From JABDPF01 sp037384065 (GTDB lineage: Bacteria > Pseudomonadota > Gammaproteobacteria > Xanthomonadales > SZUA-36), in NCBI GenBank assembly GCA_037384065.1, contig JARROJ010000002.1:1-64000 (forward strand): 64,000 bases of DNA, in the 5' to 3' direction. Shown in pieces: positions 16,810 through 25,706 of this stretch. The notes beneath the pieces were generated by a model. It searched no databases, was not told the DNA's origin, and was given only the letters and a program-made list of their open reading frames with translations. Made by a program: the position numbers and the translations under genes. Numbering within the stretch: position 1 is the stretch's first letter; each line of letters starts with the position of its first letter.

Positions 16810-17604
16810 ATGGAACTGATCGATATCGGCTGCAACCTGACCCACGACAGCTTCGACGCCGACCGCGACGAGGTGCTGGCGGACGCCCGACAGGCCGGCG
16901 TCGTGCAGATGATCGTCACCGGTGCGAGCGCAGACGGCAGCCGCGCGGCGCTGGAACTCGCGCGGCGGCATCCCGGCGTGCTGTACGCGACGGCGGGCGT
17001 CCACCCGCACCACGCGGCGGACTACACCCCCGAAACGGATGTGCTGCTGCGCGACCTCGCGGCGCAGGACGAGGTGGTCGCCGTCGGCGAGACCGGCCTC
17101 GATTATTTCCGCGATTTCTCGCCGCGCGACGCGCAACGCGATGCCTTCGCCCGCCAGTTGCGCATCGGCGCGGACACCGGCCTGCCGCTCTTCCTGCACC
17201 TGCGCGACGCGCACGACGACTTCCACGCCATGCTCAGCGAGCACCGCCCGGCGCTTTCGGACGTCGTCGTGCACTGCTTTACCGGCAGCCGCGACGAACT
17301 GCTGGACTACCTCGAGCTCGGCTGCCACATCGGTATCACCGGCTGGATCTGCGACGAGCGCCGCGGCACGCACATGAAGGACTACCTGGACGAAATCCCG
17401 GCTGACCGCCTGATGATCGAGACCGACGCCCCGTACCTGAAACCGCGCAACCTGCGGCCGAAGGTCAAATCGCACCGCAACGAGCCGCGCTTTCTGCCCT
17501 GGATCGCGGGCACGCTGGCGGCCGTGCGCAACGAACACCCCGAGCGCCTGGCGGCCGAGACCACGGCCAATGCGCGGCGCTTCTTCAGGATTCCGGCGCT
17601 TTGA
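16810..17604 (+). CDS. tatD: TatD-family metal-dependent deoxyribonuclease
   Basis: A 264-residue TIM-barrel hydrolase acting on DNA 3' ends. The opening MELIDIGCNLTHDSFD is like E. coli TatD itself rather than YcfH. Metal ligands come from GVHPHH, the GETGLDYFRDFS strand, LPLFLHLRDAH, VVHCFTGS and IETDAPYL. The start is ATG 16810. Its last 20 bp overlap the end of the convergent YheT-type hydrolase gene. Confidence 0.93.
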   Translation: MELIDIGCNLTHDSFDADRDEVLADARQAGVVQMIVTGASADGSRAALELARRHPGVLYATAGVHPHHAADYTPETDVLLRDLAAQDEVVAVGETGLDYFRDFSPRDAQRDAFARQLRIGADTGLPLFLHLRDAHDDFHAMLSEHRPALSDVVVHCFTGSRDELLDYLELGCHIGITGWICDERRGTHMKDYLDEIPADRLMIETDAPYLKPRNLRPKVKSHRNEPRFLPWIAGTLAAVRNEHPERLAAETTANARRFFRIPAL

Positions 17605-18610
17605 CCGCCGGCGCGGCGTGGCTCGCCGCGTCGAACCGCTGCTCGATCAGTTCTTCGGCCAGGCTGTCGAACCGCCAGTTCTTCAGAAAGCTGCAATGCC
17701 CGCCGTAGCGGGTAATGATCAGTTCCAGGTTCGGGTTGTCCGGCAGGCGGTGAAAGTCATCGACCGGAACGATCGGGTCGTCCATCGCGGTCAGCAGGGT
17801 CGCCGGCACGGAAAGACGCGCCAGGCGCCCGCCGGCGATCGAATAACCTTCGAAATAGGCGTCCGCGCTCGCAAACCCGGCATGCCGGGTCGCCAGGTAG
17901 TGCGTACGCGCACGCAGGCTCTTGATGTCGTACCAGGTTTCGTGCGCGTAGAGTTCCGGAAAGGCGGCCTGCTTGGCCTTCAGCGAACGCGACCACTTGC
18001 GTTCGAAATAGCGTTCGTAGAAACGCATCCCGCGCTCCATCGACACCATCGCCCGGGCCGGATCGATAACCGGGCAGACGGCGACGATGCGGCCGATGTC
18101 GAGGCCGGCCCCGGCGGCGCGCAAACCGACGCGAAGGGAAAAATTACCCCCCAGTGAAAAACCCGCCAGGCACCAGTTCCGCGCCTCGAGGCGGCTTTGC
18201 AGGTCGCCCAGGGCATGCACCACCTCCTCCAGCCGGCAGGAGTGGAAGAGACCGGGGTTGAGATGGTGCGTGTCGCCATGGTCGCGAAAATTGAGCCGGA
18301 ACACGTCGAAACCGGCCGCGAACAGCCGGGCGCCACTGCCCAGGATGTAGTTCGAATCGACGTTGCCTTCCCAGCCGTGCAACAGGACGGCGAGCCCGCG
18401 ACTGCCCTGCGCCTGCGGTGTGTACAGCCCCTGCAGGCGGACGCCGTCGCCGCCGTCCAGCGTCCAGACCTCGGCGCGGCTGCACAGATCGGCGGCGCGG
18501 CGCCGCACCGTCCGGCGCCGCAGGACGCTGCTGCCGAGCAGGGACTGCAGGTGACCGCTGCGCAGGCTCAGCGGCGGTCGAAAGGCCGCGAACGCGTCAG
18601 CTGCGCGCAA
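17585..18610 (-). CDS. YheT-family alpha/beta hydrolase
   Basis: A 341-residue hydrolase (COG0429). The family core is evident: RSGHLQSLLGS near the start, LLHGWEGNVDSNYI, RLNFRDHGDTHHLN, the nucleophile elbow AGFSLGGN, and the C-terminal GGHCSFL carrying the catalytic histidine. The start is taken as TTG 18610 because GAGG lies upstream at proper spacing and because it overlaps the stop of the acyltransferase gene by 14 bp. Co-transcription with an acyltransferase suggests lipid or ester metabolism, but the substrate is unknown. Confidence 0.87.
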   Translation of the reverse strand: MRAADAFAAFRPPLSLRSGHLQSLLGSSVLRRRTVRRRAADLCSRAEVWTLDGGDGVRLQGLYTPQAQGSRGLAVLLHGWEGNVDSNYILGSGARLFAAGFDVFRLNFRDHGDTHHLNPGLFHSCRLEEVVHALGDLQSRLEARNWCLAGFSLGGNFSLRVGLRAAGAGLDIGRIVAVCPVIDPARAMVSMERGMRFYERYFERKWSRSLKAKQAAFPELYAHETWYDIKSLRARTHYLATRHAGFASADAYFEGYSIAGGRLARLSVPATLLTAMDDPIVPVDDFHRLPDNPNLELIITRYGGHCSFLKNWRFDSLAEELIEQRFDAASHAAPAVKAPES

Positions 18611-19364
18611 TGTCGGCCTCGAACGCCGCGCGAACCGCGGCCTCCGCCTGCGCCGCGAGCTCGCGGCGCTGCCTGCCCGTCGATTCGAGTTCCGGCAGCA
18701 CCTCGACGTGCGCCGTGCAGGGGCCCTGCCGCAGCAGGCGGAAGAAATTGCCGACGAAGTGCTCGCCGGGCAAAAACGTCATGTCGGGATCGTGTCCGCC
18801 ATCGCGCAGGTAGCGCAACATGACCGGCTGCACCGGGGCGCCGCTGTCGATCGCCGCGGCGAACATCCGGCCGTGGAATCGCTTGACGCCGTGCCCCGGC
18901 CGGATCCCGCCCTCCGGAAAGATCGCGACCCGGCCGCCGGCCGCGAGGCGCTCGGCCATCACCGTGGCGACACCGCTGGCCGAATCGTGGCTGCCGCGCT
19001 GGTGAAAGACCGTGCGCCCGGATCGCGCCATCAACCCGATCACCGGCCAGTCGTTGATTTCGGCCTTGGAAACGAAGCTGACGGCCGCCATGCTATTGAT
19101 CAACGGAATGTCCAGCCAGGAAATGTGGTTCGCGACCAGCAGGCGCGCGCCCGCGCCGACCGCACCGATCTGTTCGATGTGCAGGCCGAAGAGTCGGCAG
19201 ATGGTGCGCATGTAGAGTACGGCCGTCACCTCGCTCAATGGACGTCCGCCGAGCCGCAGGTCCCGGAACGGACGGTATTGCGTCACCACGGTGACGGGCG
19301 TGCCCAGCAGGAGATGCAGCAGCAGCAGCGGAAGTCTGTAAACGAGCCTGAGGTAAGCGAGCAT
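18597..19364 (-). CDS. 1-acylglycerol-3-phosphate O-acyltransferase family (PlsC-like)
   Basis: A membrane-associated lysophospholipid acyltransferase. The catalytic HX4D motif is NHISWLD, and the glycerophosphate-binding FPEGGIRPG follows. An N-terminal hydrophobic helix (LRLVYRLPLLLLHLLLG) anchors it. The ATG at 19364 is chosen because it begins at that helix; the open frame continues 20 codons upstream to a TTG. 255 residues is typical. It is the first gene of a two-gene unit with the YheT-type hydrolase. Confidence 0.88.
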   Translation of the reverse strand: MLAYLRLVYRLPLLLLHLLLGTPVTVVTQYRPFRDLRLGGRPLSEVTAVLYMRTICRLFGLHIEQIGAVGAGARLLVANHISWLDIPLINSMAAVSFVSKAEINDWPVIGLMARSGRTVFHQRGSHDSASGVATVMAERLAAGGRVAIFPEGGIRPGHGVKRFHGRMFAAAIDSGAPVQPVMLRYLRDGGHDPDMTFLPGEHFVGNFFRLLRQGPCTAHVEVLPELESTGRQRRELAAQAEAAVRAAFEADIARS

Positions 19365-19459
19365 GTCGCGCGTGGCCTGATGTTGCCGGTCGAACCGGCG
19401 CAAGCCTACCACATGGTGCGACAATCGGCGAAAATGAACGGCTCACCCCGGAGAGTTAT

Positions 19460-20509
19460 GTGAAGCAATTCAAAGTCACGCTTGCCGCGAACGGCAAATC
19501 CTTCGTCGTCAACGAGGGCGAGAGCGTCCTTGCAGCGGCACTGCGCCAGGGCGTGATGCTGCCCTATTCGTGCAAGAACGGCACCTGCGGCAGTTGCAAG
19601 GGACGCCTCGAGAGCGGCGAGGTGCACTACCCGTTCCATCCGCCGCTGGCGCTGGAGAAATGCGAAATCGCGGACGGCCAGGCGCTGTTGTGCCAGGCCG
19701 AGCCGCTCGAGGACCTGGTCATCGAGGCCCGCGAGATCGAGGCCGTACGCGATATCCAGATCCGCATGCTGCCGGCGCGGGTGGTCGAGAAATCGTTCCT
19801 GGCGGACAACGTCGTCCGGCTCGTGCTGCGCCTGCCCAGCGCGCAACGCCTGCAGTTCCTCGCCGGACAGTACGTCGAGCTGTTGCCCCAGGGCGGCAAG
19901 CGGCGCGCCTTTTCGATCGCCAGTTGCCCCTCGCTTGAAAACGAGATCGAACTGCACATCCGCCACGTCGAGGGCGGCGACTTCACCGGTTTCGTGTTCG
20001 ACGAACTCAAGGAGCGCGACATCCTGCGCTTCGAAGGCCCCCAGGGCAACTTTTTCGTCCGCAACGACGCACCGGAGCGCCCGCTGATCATGATGGGCGG
20101 CGGCACCGGTTTCGCGCCGCTGAAGTCGATGATCGAGAACCTGCTGGAAGCGGGCGACGAGCGCGAAATCCACCTGTTCTGGGGCGCGCGCACCGCCGCG
20201 GAACTCTACCTCGACCAACTGCCCGCCTTGTGGTCCCGCAAACACGCCCACATCCACTACACCCGCGCCGTCTCCGACGAAACGCCGCCGGCCGACCTCG
20301 ACGCCTTTCAGGGCCTGGTGCACGACGCCGTGCTGGCCGCGCACCCCGACCTGTCCGGCTTCGACGTCTACATGAGCGGCCCGCCGGCCATGATCGAGTC
20401 CGCCAAGAGCGCGTTCCGCGCCCACGGCGTGCAGCCCGACCGCCTGTTCTACGATTCCTTCGAATTCGGCCTCGACGTTCCCGTCCGCGTGCTCGCGCGG
20501 CCACACTGA
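19460..20509 (+). CDS. NAD(P)H-flavin reductase with N-terminal 2Fe-2S ferredoxin domain
   Basis: A soluble 349-residue electron-transfer protein. A plant-type ferredoxin domain (residues 1-90) holds the cluster ligands in SCKNGTCGSCKG and a later LLCQ. An FAD domain follows with RAFSIAS, and then an NAD domain with MMGGGTGFAPLKS and YMSGPPAMI. This is the architecture of CDP-6-deoxy-delta-3,4-glucoseen reductase (AscD-like) and phenol-hydroxylase reductases. No sugar-nucleotide genes are near, so a general reductase feeding an oxygenase is more likely. The GTG start has GGAGAG upstream. Confidence 0.88.
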   Translation: MKQFKVTLAANGKSFVVNEGESVLAAALRQGVMLPYSCKNGTCGSCKGRLESGEVHYPFHPPLALEKCEIADGQALLCQAEPLEDLVIEAREIEAVRDIQIRMLPARVVEKSFLADNVVRLVLRLPSAQRLQFLAGQYVELLPQGGKRRAFSIASCPSLENEIELHIRHVEGGDFTGFVFDELKERDILRFEGPQGNFFVRNDAPERPLIMMGGGTGFAPLKSMIENLLEAGDEREIHLFWGARTAAELYLDQLPALWSRKHAHIHYTRAVSDETPPADLDAFQGLVHDAVLAAHPDLSGFDVYMSGPPAMIESAKSAFRAHGVQPDRLFYDSFEFGLDVPVRVLARPH

Positions 20510-20542
20510 ACGCGCTTCCGCCGCGCCAAAGGGTATGCCGGC

Positions 20543-20627
20543 CAGCCCGGTTCCGGGCTGTAGGACGACCCGGATGTCGTCATCCGGGCGATACAGGACG
20601 TACTCGAGCGCTCCCGGAACCGGGCTG
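20543..20627. repeat. REP-like nested palindromic element
   Basis: Three nested dyads fill this 85-bp stretch. CAGCCCGGTTCCGGGCTG (20543-20560) is a near-perfect palindrome; its first 15 bases recur inverted as CCCGGAACCGGGCTG at 20613-20627; between them CCCGGATG/CATCCGGG (20569-20588) closes on a TCGT loop. The whole can fold as one large cruciform. It lies between two convergent genes. It may act as a terminator or be a dispersed repetitive extragenic palindrome; I see no second copy in this window. Confidence 0.7.
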
Positions 20628-20707
20628 TGCGGTTGCCCCGCGCCTCGCCGGAGGGCAAGAACAACTCGTCAGAGCGACAGGCGAACGGCGGACAACGCCG
20701 CGCAGCC

Positions 20708-21934
20708 TCAGACCTTCGGCTTCGCGCCCGGCGACTCCAGCCGCGCAAGTTCCCCCGGCAGTGGCAGGGGATCACGTCCCTGGCTCATGCGCAGGGCATT
20801 GCGGAAGCAGGCCATCGCCACCTCGAGCTCGCCCTTGCGCTCGAGCAGCTGACCGAGGGAGTCGTACCCGGCCACCGACGGCTCGAGTTCGAGGCCGCGC
20901 ACGAGGTGTTCGCGCGCCTTGCCCCACAACTCTTCCCGGGCGCACAGGCGACCCAGCGCGAGGTGCAGCAGCGGTTCTTCCGGATGGGCGCCAAGCCACT
21001 TTTCGCACTGGCGCATGCGCTTGCTGGCGTCATCGGGGCCCGCTTCGCCGTAGGCCGGCAACAGGCTCGGATCCCATTCGCGCTTGAGGCTCGCGCGAAT
21101 CACCTCTTCGGTCAGCGCGGCCGCGTCGAGCCGGATCGCGCGTTCCGCGAAAGCCAGGATCACGCTGTTCTCGCGCTGCATCGCCTTGGGCAGGCTGCGC
21201 CAGCCCGCCTGCAGCGCCTCGGCATCGGCGCTGTGCTGGAGCTCGATCACGGCCGCCTGCTGTTTCAGCTCGGCGGCGCGCTCCGGGTCGAGCAGGTCGG
21301 TTTTCAACATGATCGGCAACAGGCGCATGAGCGATTCCATGTCGCCGAGCTCGGTGTAACAGCGCGACAGCAGATCCAGCACCTGGGGATGCTTGCGGCG
21401 TTTCCGTTGCAGGTCCTCGAGTATCGGCCGGGCTTTCTCGTAATCGCCGTTGGAAACCAGGATGCGTGCGCGCGTCAATTCGACCAGGAAGCGTTGCTTT
21501 CGATTGCGCGTATCGGCCTGTTCGAGGTAGCGCTCGGCGCGGTCGCCGGCGGCCTGGCCGTCGGCCGCCTCCGCGGCGGCGAGGTAACGGGCCGTCGTCC
21601 GGCCATGGCTGCTCGCCGATTTCTCCAGGGCCCGCTCGGCGGTTTCCCAGTCCCCCTCGTTCAGCGCCAGCAGGCCCTTCTCCAGCTGAACCATGGCCCG
21701 CTGTTCACGAACCCGGCGAGCGGCGCGGGCCGGCATCTGCCACAAGCGGATCAGCGCCCAGACGAGGGCCCACAGCAGGAGGATGCCCAGCACCAGCACC
21801 AGCACGCTGGTTTCCACCGTCCACCCGCGAAAATGAACCTGGACCATGCCCGGGTCGGCCTTGAACACCGGCGCCAGCGCGGCCGCCAGCAGCGCCAGCA
21901 GGATCGCAAAGACGACCAGGAACGCCGTTTTCAT
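20708..21934 (-). CDS. hemY: HemY-type TPR membrane protein
   Basis: A 408-residue inner-membrane protein with two N-terminal helices (about residues 3-24 and 42-65) and a long helical TPR region on the cytoplasmic or periplasmic side. The signature DPGMVQVHFRGWTVETSVLV is that of gammaproteobacterial HemY, an accessory of haem synthesis of uncertain biochemical role, unrelated to the Bacillus protoporphyrinogen oxidase of the same name. Its ATG overlaps the HemX stop (ATGA). It is the last gene of the algZ-algR-hem operon. Confidence 0.9.
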   Translation of the reverse strand: MKTAFLVVFAILLALLAAALAPVFKADPGMVQVHFRGWTVETSVLVLVLGILLLWALVWALIRLWQMPARAARRVREQRAMVQLEKGLLALNEGDWETAERALEKSASSHGRTTARYLAAAEAADGQAAGDRAERYLEQADTRNRKQRFLVELTRARILVSNGDYEKARPILEDLQRKRRKHPQVLDLLSRCYTELGDMESLMRLLPIMLKTDLLDPERAAELKQQAAVIELQHSADAEALQAGWRSLPKAMQRENSVILAFAERAIRLDAAALTEEVIRASLKREWDPSLLPAYGEAGPDDASKRMRQCEKWLGAHPEEPLLHLALGRLCAREELWGKAREHLVRGLELEPSVAGYDSLGQLLERKGELEVAMACFRNALRMSQGRDPLPLPGELARLESPGAKPKV

Positions 21935-23220
21935 CCCTGCGCTTCCCCGTCGGCCGGCGTTTCCGCCGCGGGCTCGCTCGCGCCTTCCGGTGCGGCAGGC
22001 GGCGCCGCGGGCCGCGGCCGGTCGCCGCGCAGGACGCGAAGCTGGGACCAGGGCGCCGTGATGTCCGGCACGTCCGGCTCGATATCGACCGCACGTAATG
22101 CGTCGATTTCGCGCATAACAGATTCGAACGTGGGGTCATCTGCTTCGAACCACGTCGAAAGGGATTCTTTCACGCGATCCAGGGCGTTGCGGAACGAGGC
22201 CTCGTCACGACGCATCAGCGCGAGGTGGGCGACCTCGACCTGCAGCCAGGTCCGCTGGCGCACATAGTCCTTGTCCTCGATGCTCAGCCGCCCCTCGGCC
22301 TCGGTCGCGCGGCGCACCGTGACCAGGCTGGAGAAGACGCTTTTGGCCTTCGCCCACCAGCCCGACTCCGCGGTTTCCGGTGGCGCGGCGGCCGCGGCGG
22401 CCTCGCCTCGGAACGTCAGCCCGGGAATCCGTTCCTGCACGTGGTCGAGCCGGTCCGCGAGCGCCAGGTAATCGGGCACGTCGATACCCGCCAGGGCGCG
22501 CCGCGCGGTGGCGATTTCCTGCCGAACGCCGAGGTACATCGGATTGTCCAGCGCGGCGAGGTGTTGATCGGCGACTTCCAGCGCGGCGTCGGCGGCCACG
22601 GGGTCGGCGAACAGCTTGAGGCGCTCGTTCGCCAGCCGCAGCAGGTAATCGACCTCCGCCAGGTCCAGTTCACCGCCGGCGTCCAGTTCGCGGGTCGACA
22701 TGCCGGTGACCGCCGCCTCGGCGGCCTGCAATCGATCCTGTATCGCCTCCGTCGCGGTCTGCAGCGAGCGCGAAAGCGCCATTTGCTCGCGGATCGTCTG
22801 CTCGAGGCGGGCGAACTGCGCGCGATCGCTTTCCATCCGCTGCTGCATGGCGCGGAACTCGGCGGTGACGTCGCCGGAAGCCAGCGCATCCAGCTCGTCA
22901 CGCAGTTCCCGGATGCGCAGCCGCAATTCATCGTCGCCCCCGTCGAGGCGGGCGATTTCGGTCATCAGGCGGGTCTGTTCCGCCTCGCCGGCGCCCTGGT
23001 CCTGCCACCACATCCACGCGGCGCCGGCCAGTGCGGCCAGCGAAAACAGGAGTGCGATGAAGGCGATGAACCGCCCGCTGCGCTGCGGAGGCGGCGCCCG
23101 TTCCGGCTCGGTGGATTCCGGCGCCTCGGGACGTTCGTCGCCGTCCGCGGCGGAACGCCCGTTGTCACCGGACGCATGATCGAGGTCGTTCGATTCGTGG
23201 TCGCTGTGTTCCGTGTTCAC
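21931..23220 (-). CDS. hemX: HemX-type uroporphyrinogen III synthesis accessory protein
   Basis: A 429-residue membrane protein with an acidic N-terminus (residues 1-50), one membrane helix (about 50-72), and a long coiled-coil plus alpha-helical domain. The HemX-domain signature ELDLAEVDYLLRLANERLKL is present, as are VKESLSTWFEADDPTFESVM near the C-terminus. Role unknown beyond conserved linkage to hemD. The GTG start gives 78 bp between it and hemD. The C-terminal 40 residues are Pro/Ala/Glu-rich. Confidence 0.9.
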   Translation of the reverse strand: MNTEHSDHESNDLDHASGDNGRSAADGDERPEAPESTEPERAPPPQRSGRFIAFIALLFSLAALAGAAWMWWQDQGAGEAEQTRLMTEIARLDGGDDELRLRIRELRDELDALASGDVTAEFRAMQQRMESDRAQFARLEQTIREQMALSRSLQTATEAIQDRLQAAEAAVTGMSTRELDAGGELDLAEVDYLLRLANERLKLFADPVAADAALEVADQHLAALDNPMYLGVRQEIATARRALAGIDVPDYLALADRLDHVQERIPGLTFRGEAAAAAAPPETAESGWWAKAKSVFSSLVTVRRATEAEGRLSIEDKDYVRQRTWLQVEVAHLALMRRDEASFRNALDRVKESLSTWFEADDPTFESVMREIDALRAVDIEPDVPDITAPWSQLRVLRGDRPRPAAPPAAPEGASEPAAETPADGEAQG

Positions 23221-23298
23221 CCGCTGGTGCCCGCCGTCGCTGAAGGGGAAAAGGAAATCGTAACCAAAAGAGGGCCGCAGTTCACCTTTTCGCCGCCG

Positions 23299-24066
23299 TC
23301 AGCCGAGCACCGCGCGGACCGCGGCCACGATGGCTGCGTTGTCCGGGCCGCTCGCGCGAACGATGCGCTCCGGGCCGTAGGCCCGCGCCAACCGCTCGAG
23401 CCGCTCCGAGATGACCACCCAGGGCCCGTGACAGACGCGAAACCAGGCCGCCGTGGGCAACCGTTGCGACAACGCCTTGAGGGTGTTGCCGCTGGTCCAG
23501 ACCGACAGCACGAGGCGCGCATGGCCCAGCCGTTCGAGTTCGCTCGCCGGCAGCGACGCCGGCTCCGCGCGGTAGGCCCACAGCATGTGAACCCGCCACC
23601 CCAGTCCGCCAAGCCCGTGCGCCAGTTTTTCACGCCCGCCCGGCGCAGCGACGATGAAGGCGCGCGCCCGGGACCCTGAGCCCGGACCGGGCGCCAGGCT
23701 CTCGAGCAGGGCTTCGCTGGTGTAACCGCCGGCCGGGGCGACGCGGGCGCGAATACCCGCCCGGGCGAGTTCCCGGGCCGTCGCGGGTCCGATCGCGCAG
23801 ACCTGCGCCCGACCGAGCGCCGCCGGCGGCAGTTGCGTCAGGCCGTGCGCCACCGCCCGCGGGCTCGTAAAGATAATGAGATCGGCCTCCGTGGCCCGGT
23901 CCAGCAGATCGAAATCGTCCGGCTGCGCCTCGGCCAGCGCCTGCCCCCGGTAATCGAACGCCGGCAGGATGACGGGCTCCAGGCCGAGCGGCGCCAGCAA
24001 TCCGGCCAGCGCTTCGGATTCCGGCAACGGCCGCGTCAGCAGGACGTGACTCGGGGCGTTGTCCAT
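23299..24066 (-). CDS. hemD: Uroporphyrinogen-III synthase
   Basis: Closes and inverts ring D of hydroxymethylbilane to give uroporphyrinogen III. The 255-residue protein is divergent, as this family usually is, but has LLTRPLPESEALAGLLAPLG at the N-terminus, IIFTSPRAVAHGL and the C-terminal VISERLERLAR. Its position three bases after hemC supports the call. It is expressed with algZ-algR-hemC. Confidence 0.93.
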   Translation of the reverse strand: MDNAPSHVLLTRPLPESEALAGLLAPLGLEPVILPAFDYRGQALAEAQPDDFDLLDRATEADLIIFTSPRAVAHGLTQLPPAALGRAQVCAIGPATARELARAGIRARVAPAGGYTSEALLESLAPGPGSGSRARAFIVAAPGGREKLAHGLGGLGWRVHMLWAYRAEPASLPASELERLGHARLVLSVWTSGNTLKALSQRLPTAAWFRVCHGPWVVISERLERLARAYGPERIVRASGPDNAAIVAAVRAVLG

Positions 24067-24069
24067 GCC

Positions 24070-24990
24070 TCAGCGGAGCGCGGCGATGATCTCGCCGGCG
24101 CCCTGCGCGAGAAGCTCTTCGGCAACGCGGCTCGCCAGCCCCTCCGGATCGGCCACCGGCCCGGCCCGCTGCGCGCGCAGAACGCGGGCGCCATCCGGCG
24201 TCCCGACCATGCCGGTGACGCGGACCTGCCCGGATTCGAGCTCGGCGAACACCGCCAGCGGCACCTGGCAACTGCCTTCCAGCAACGTCGCCACGCGCCG
24301 CTCGGCGCGCGTGCGCAGGGTCGTCTCAGCGTCGGCCAGCGGCCGGATCAGCGCCGCGACGGCGTCGTCGCCGCTGCGATGCTGGATGCCGATCGTGCCC
24401 TGCGTGCCGGCTGGCAACCAGCGCGGCGGCTGCAGCACCTCGGTGATCAGGCCGCCCATGCCCAGCCGTTCGAGCCCGGCGCAGGCCAGCACGATGGCGT
24501 CGTATTCGCCTTCCTGCAGCTTGCGCACGCGGGTATTCACGTTGCCGCGCAGGTCGCGGACCTCCAGGTCCGGCCGCAGGGCGCGCAGCTGGCACTGCCG
24601 CCGCAGGCTGCTGGTGCCGACCCGGGCGCCGGCGGGCAACTCGTCGAGCGACTGGCCCGCGCGACTGAGCAGCGCGTCGAAGGGATTGGCGCGGGCGAGC
24701 AGCACGTCCACTTCCAGGCCGGGCGCGTCCTCGACGGGCACGTCCTTCATCGAGTGCACCGCGATATCGGCCTCGCCGCTCAGCAGCGCCTTTTCGAGCT
24801 CTTTCAGGAACAGCCCCTTGCCGCCGATTCGCGCCAGCGGTTGGTCCAGGATGATGTCGCCACGCGTCACCATCGGCAGCAGCTCGACGTCGAGCCCGGG
24901 GTGGGTTTCGCGCAACAGCGCCTCGGCGTGACGGGCCTGCCACATCGCCAGTTCGCTCTTGCGGGTTGCGATGACGATTTTTTTCTTCAT
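24070..24990 (-). CDS. hemC: Porphobilinogen deaminase (hydroxymethylbilane synthase)
   Basis: Polymerises four porphobilinogen units. 306 residues, with IATRKSELAMWQA at the start, GKGLFLKELEKALL, HSMKDVP and SLRRQCQLRALRPDL. The dipyrromethane-cofactor cysteine is present in LLEGSCQVPLAVFAE. The ATG overlaps the algR stop by four bases, so translation is coupled to the regulator. The algR-hemC-hemD order matches pseudomonads. Confidence 0.97.
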   Translation of the reverse strand: MKKKIVIATRKSELAMWQARHAEALLRETHPGLDVELLPMVTRGDIILDQPLARIGGKGLFLKELEKALLSGEADIAVHSMKDVPVEDAPGLEVDVLLARANPFDALLSRAGQSLDELPAGARVGTSSLRRQCQLRALRPDLEVRDLRGNVNTRVRKLQEGEYDAIVLACAGLERLGMGGLITEVLQPPRWLPAGTQGTIGIQHRSGDDAVAALIRPLADAETTLRTRAERRVATLLEGSCQVPLAVFAELESGQVRVTGMVGTPDGARVLRAQRAGPVADPEGLASRVAEELLAQGAGEIIAALR

Positions 24991-25706
24991 GCGATCTCGC
25001 TCAGCAGTTTACGGAGGGAAGACACGTTGCGCCGGCTGACCTCGGGTTTGCGATCGGTGCCGCTGAGCAGCGCGTGCGTCGTGCCTTCCGGGGTCCGCTC
25101 CAGGCCGCGCAGGTGCCGGCGCGAGACCAGCGCGTTGCGGTGGATGCGGAAAAACAGCGCAGGATAGCAGTTTTCGAGTTCCGTCAACGACTCGTCGACC
25201 ACCGTCGCCCCCTTCTCGTGGACCACCGTGGTGTACTTGTCCTCGGCCAGCAGACAGATCACGCGGGCGATTGGCGTCAGGACGACCTTGCCGCCAACCG
25301 TCGAGCGCAGGAAATGCTTCTCGTCCGCTTCCTCGTCGGCCTCCCCCACGTAGCGGCTCGCCTTTTCCAGCGCTTTGGCCAGGCGCTCGGCGCGCACCGG
25401 CTTGACCACGTAATCGACCGCTTCCACTTCGAATGCGTTGAGCGCCTGGTCCTGGTACGCCGTGCAGAAGACGATCGCCGGCGCCGCACCGCTGTCCTGC
25501 AGGGTTTGCGCCAGGGCCATGCCGTCCATGGCGGGCATGGAGATGTCGAGCAACACGATATCCGGACCGAGTGTGCGGATCTGCTCCAGCGCCTCGGCGC
25601 CGTTCCGGGCCTCGCCGGCCACCGCGTAGTCGGACATCGGCTCCAGCAGGCGGCGCAGGCGATCGCGCGCCGGCTGCTCGTCGTCAACGATCAGTACGTT
25701 CCACAT
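24987..25706 (-). CDS. algR: AlgR-like LytTR response regulator
   Basis: A 239-residue regulator with an N-terminal receiver domain (phosphoacceptor Asp54 in VLLDISMPAMDG, conserved lysine in YVVKPVR) and a C-terminal LytTR DNA-binding domain (about residues 135-235, with VDESLTELENCYPALFFRIHRNALVS). In pseudomonads the homologue controls alginate, twitching motility and virulence. No alginate genes are in this window, so the local regulon is unknown. It overlaps the kinase gene by 23 bp and hemC by 4 bp. Confidence 0.93.
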   Translation of the reverse strand: MWNVLIVDDEQPARDRLRRLLEPMSDYAVAGEARNGAEALEQIRTLGPDIVLLDISMPAMDGMALAQTLQDSGAAPAIVFCTAYQDQALNAFEVEAVDYVVKPVRAERLAKALEKASRYVGEADEEADEKHFLRSTVGGKVVLTPIARVICLLAEDKYTTVVHEKGATVVDESLTELENCYPALFFRIHRNALVSRRHLRGLERTPEGTTHALLSGTDRKPEVSRRNVSSLRKLLSEIA

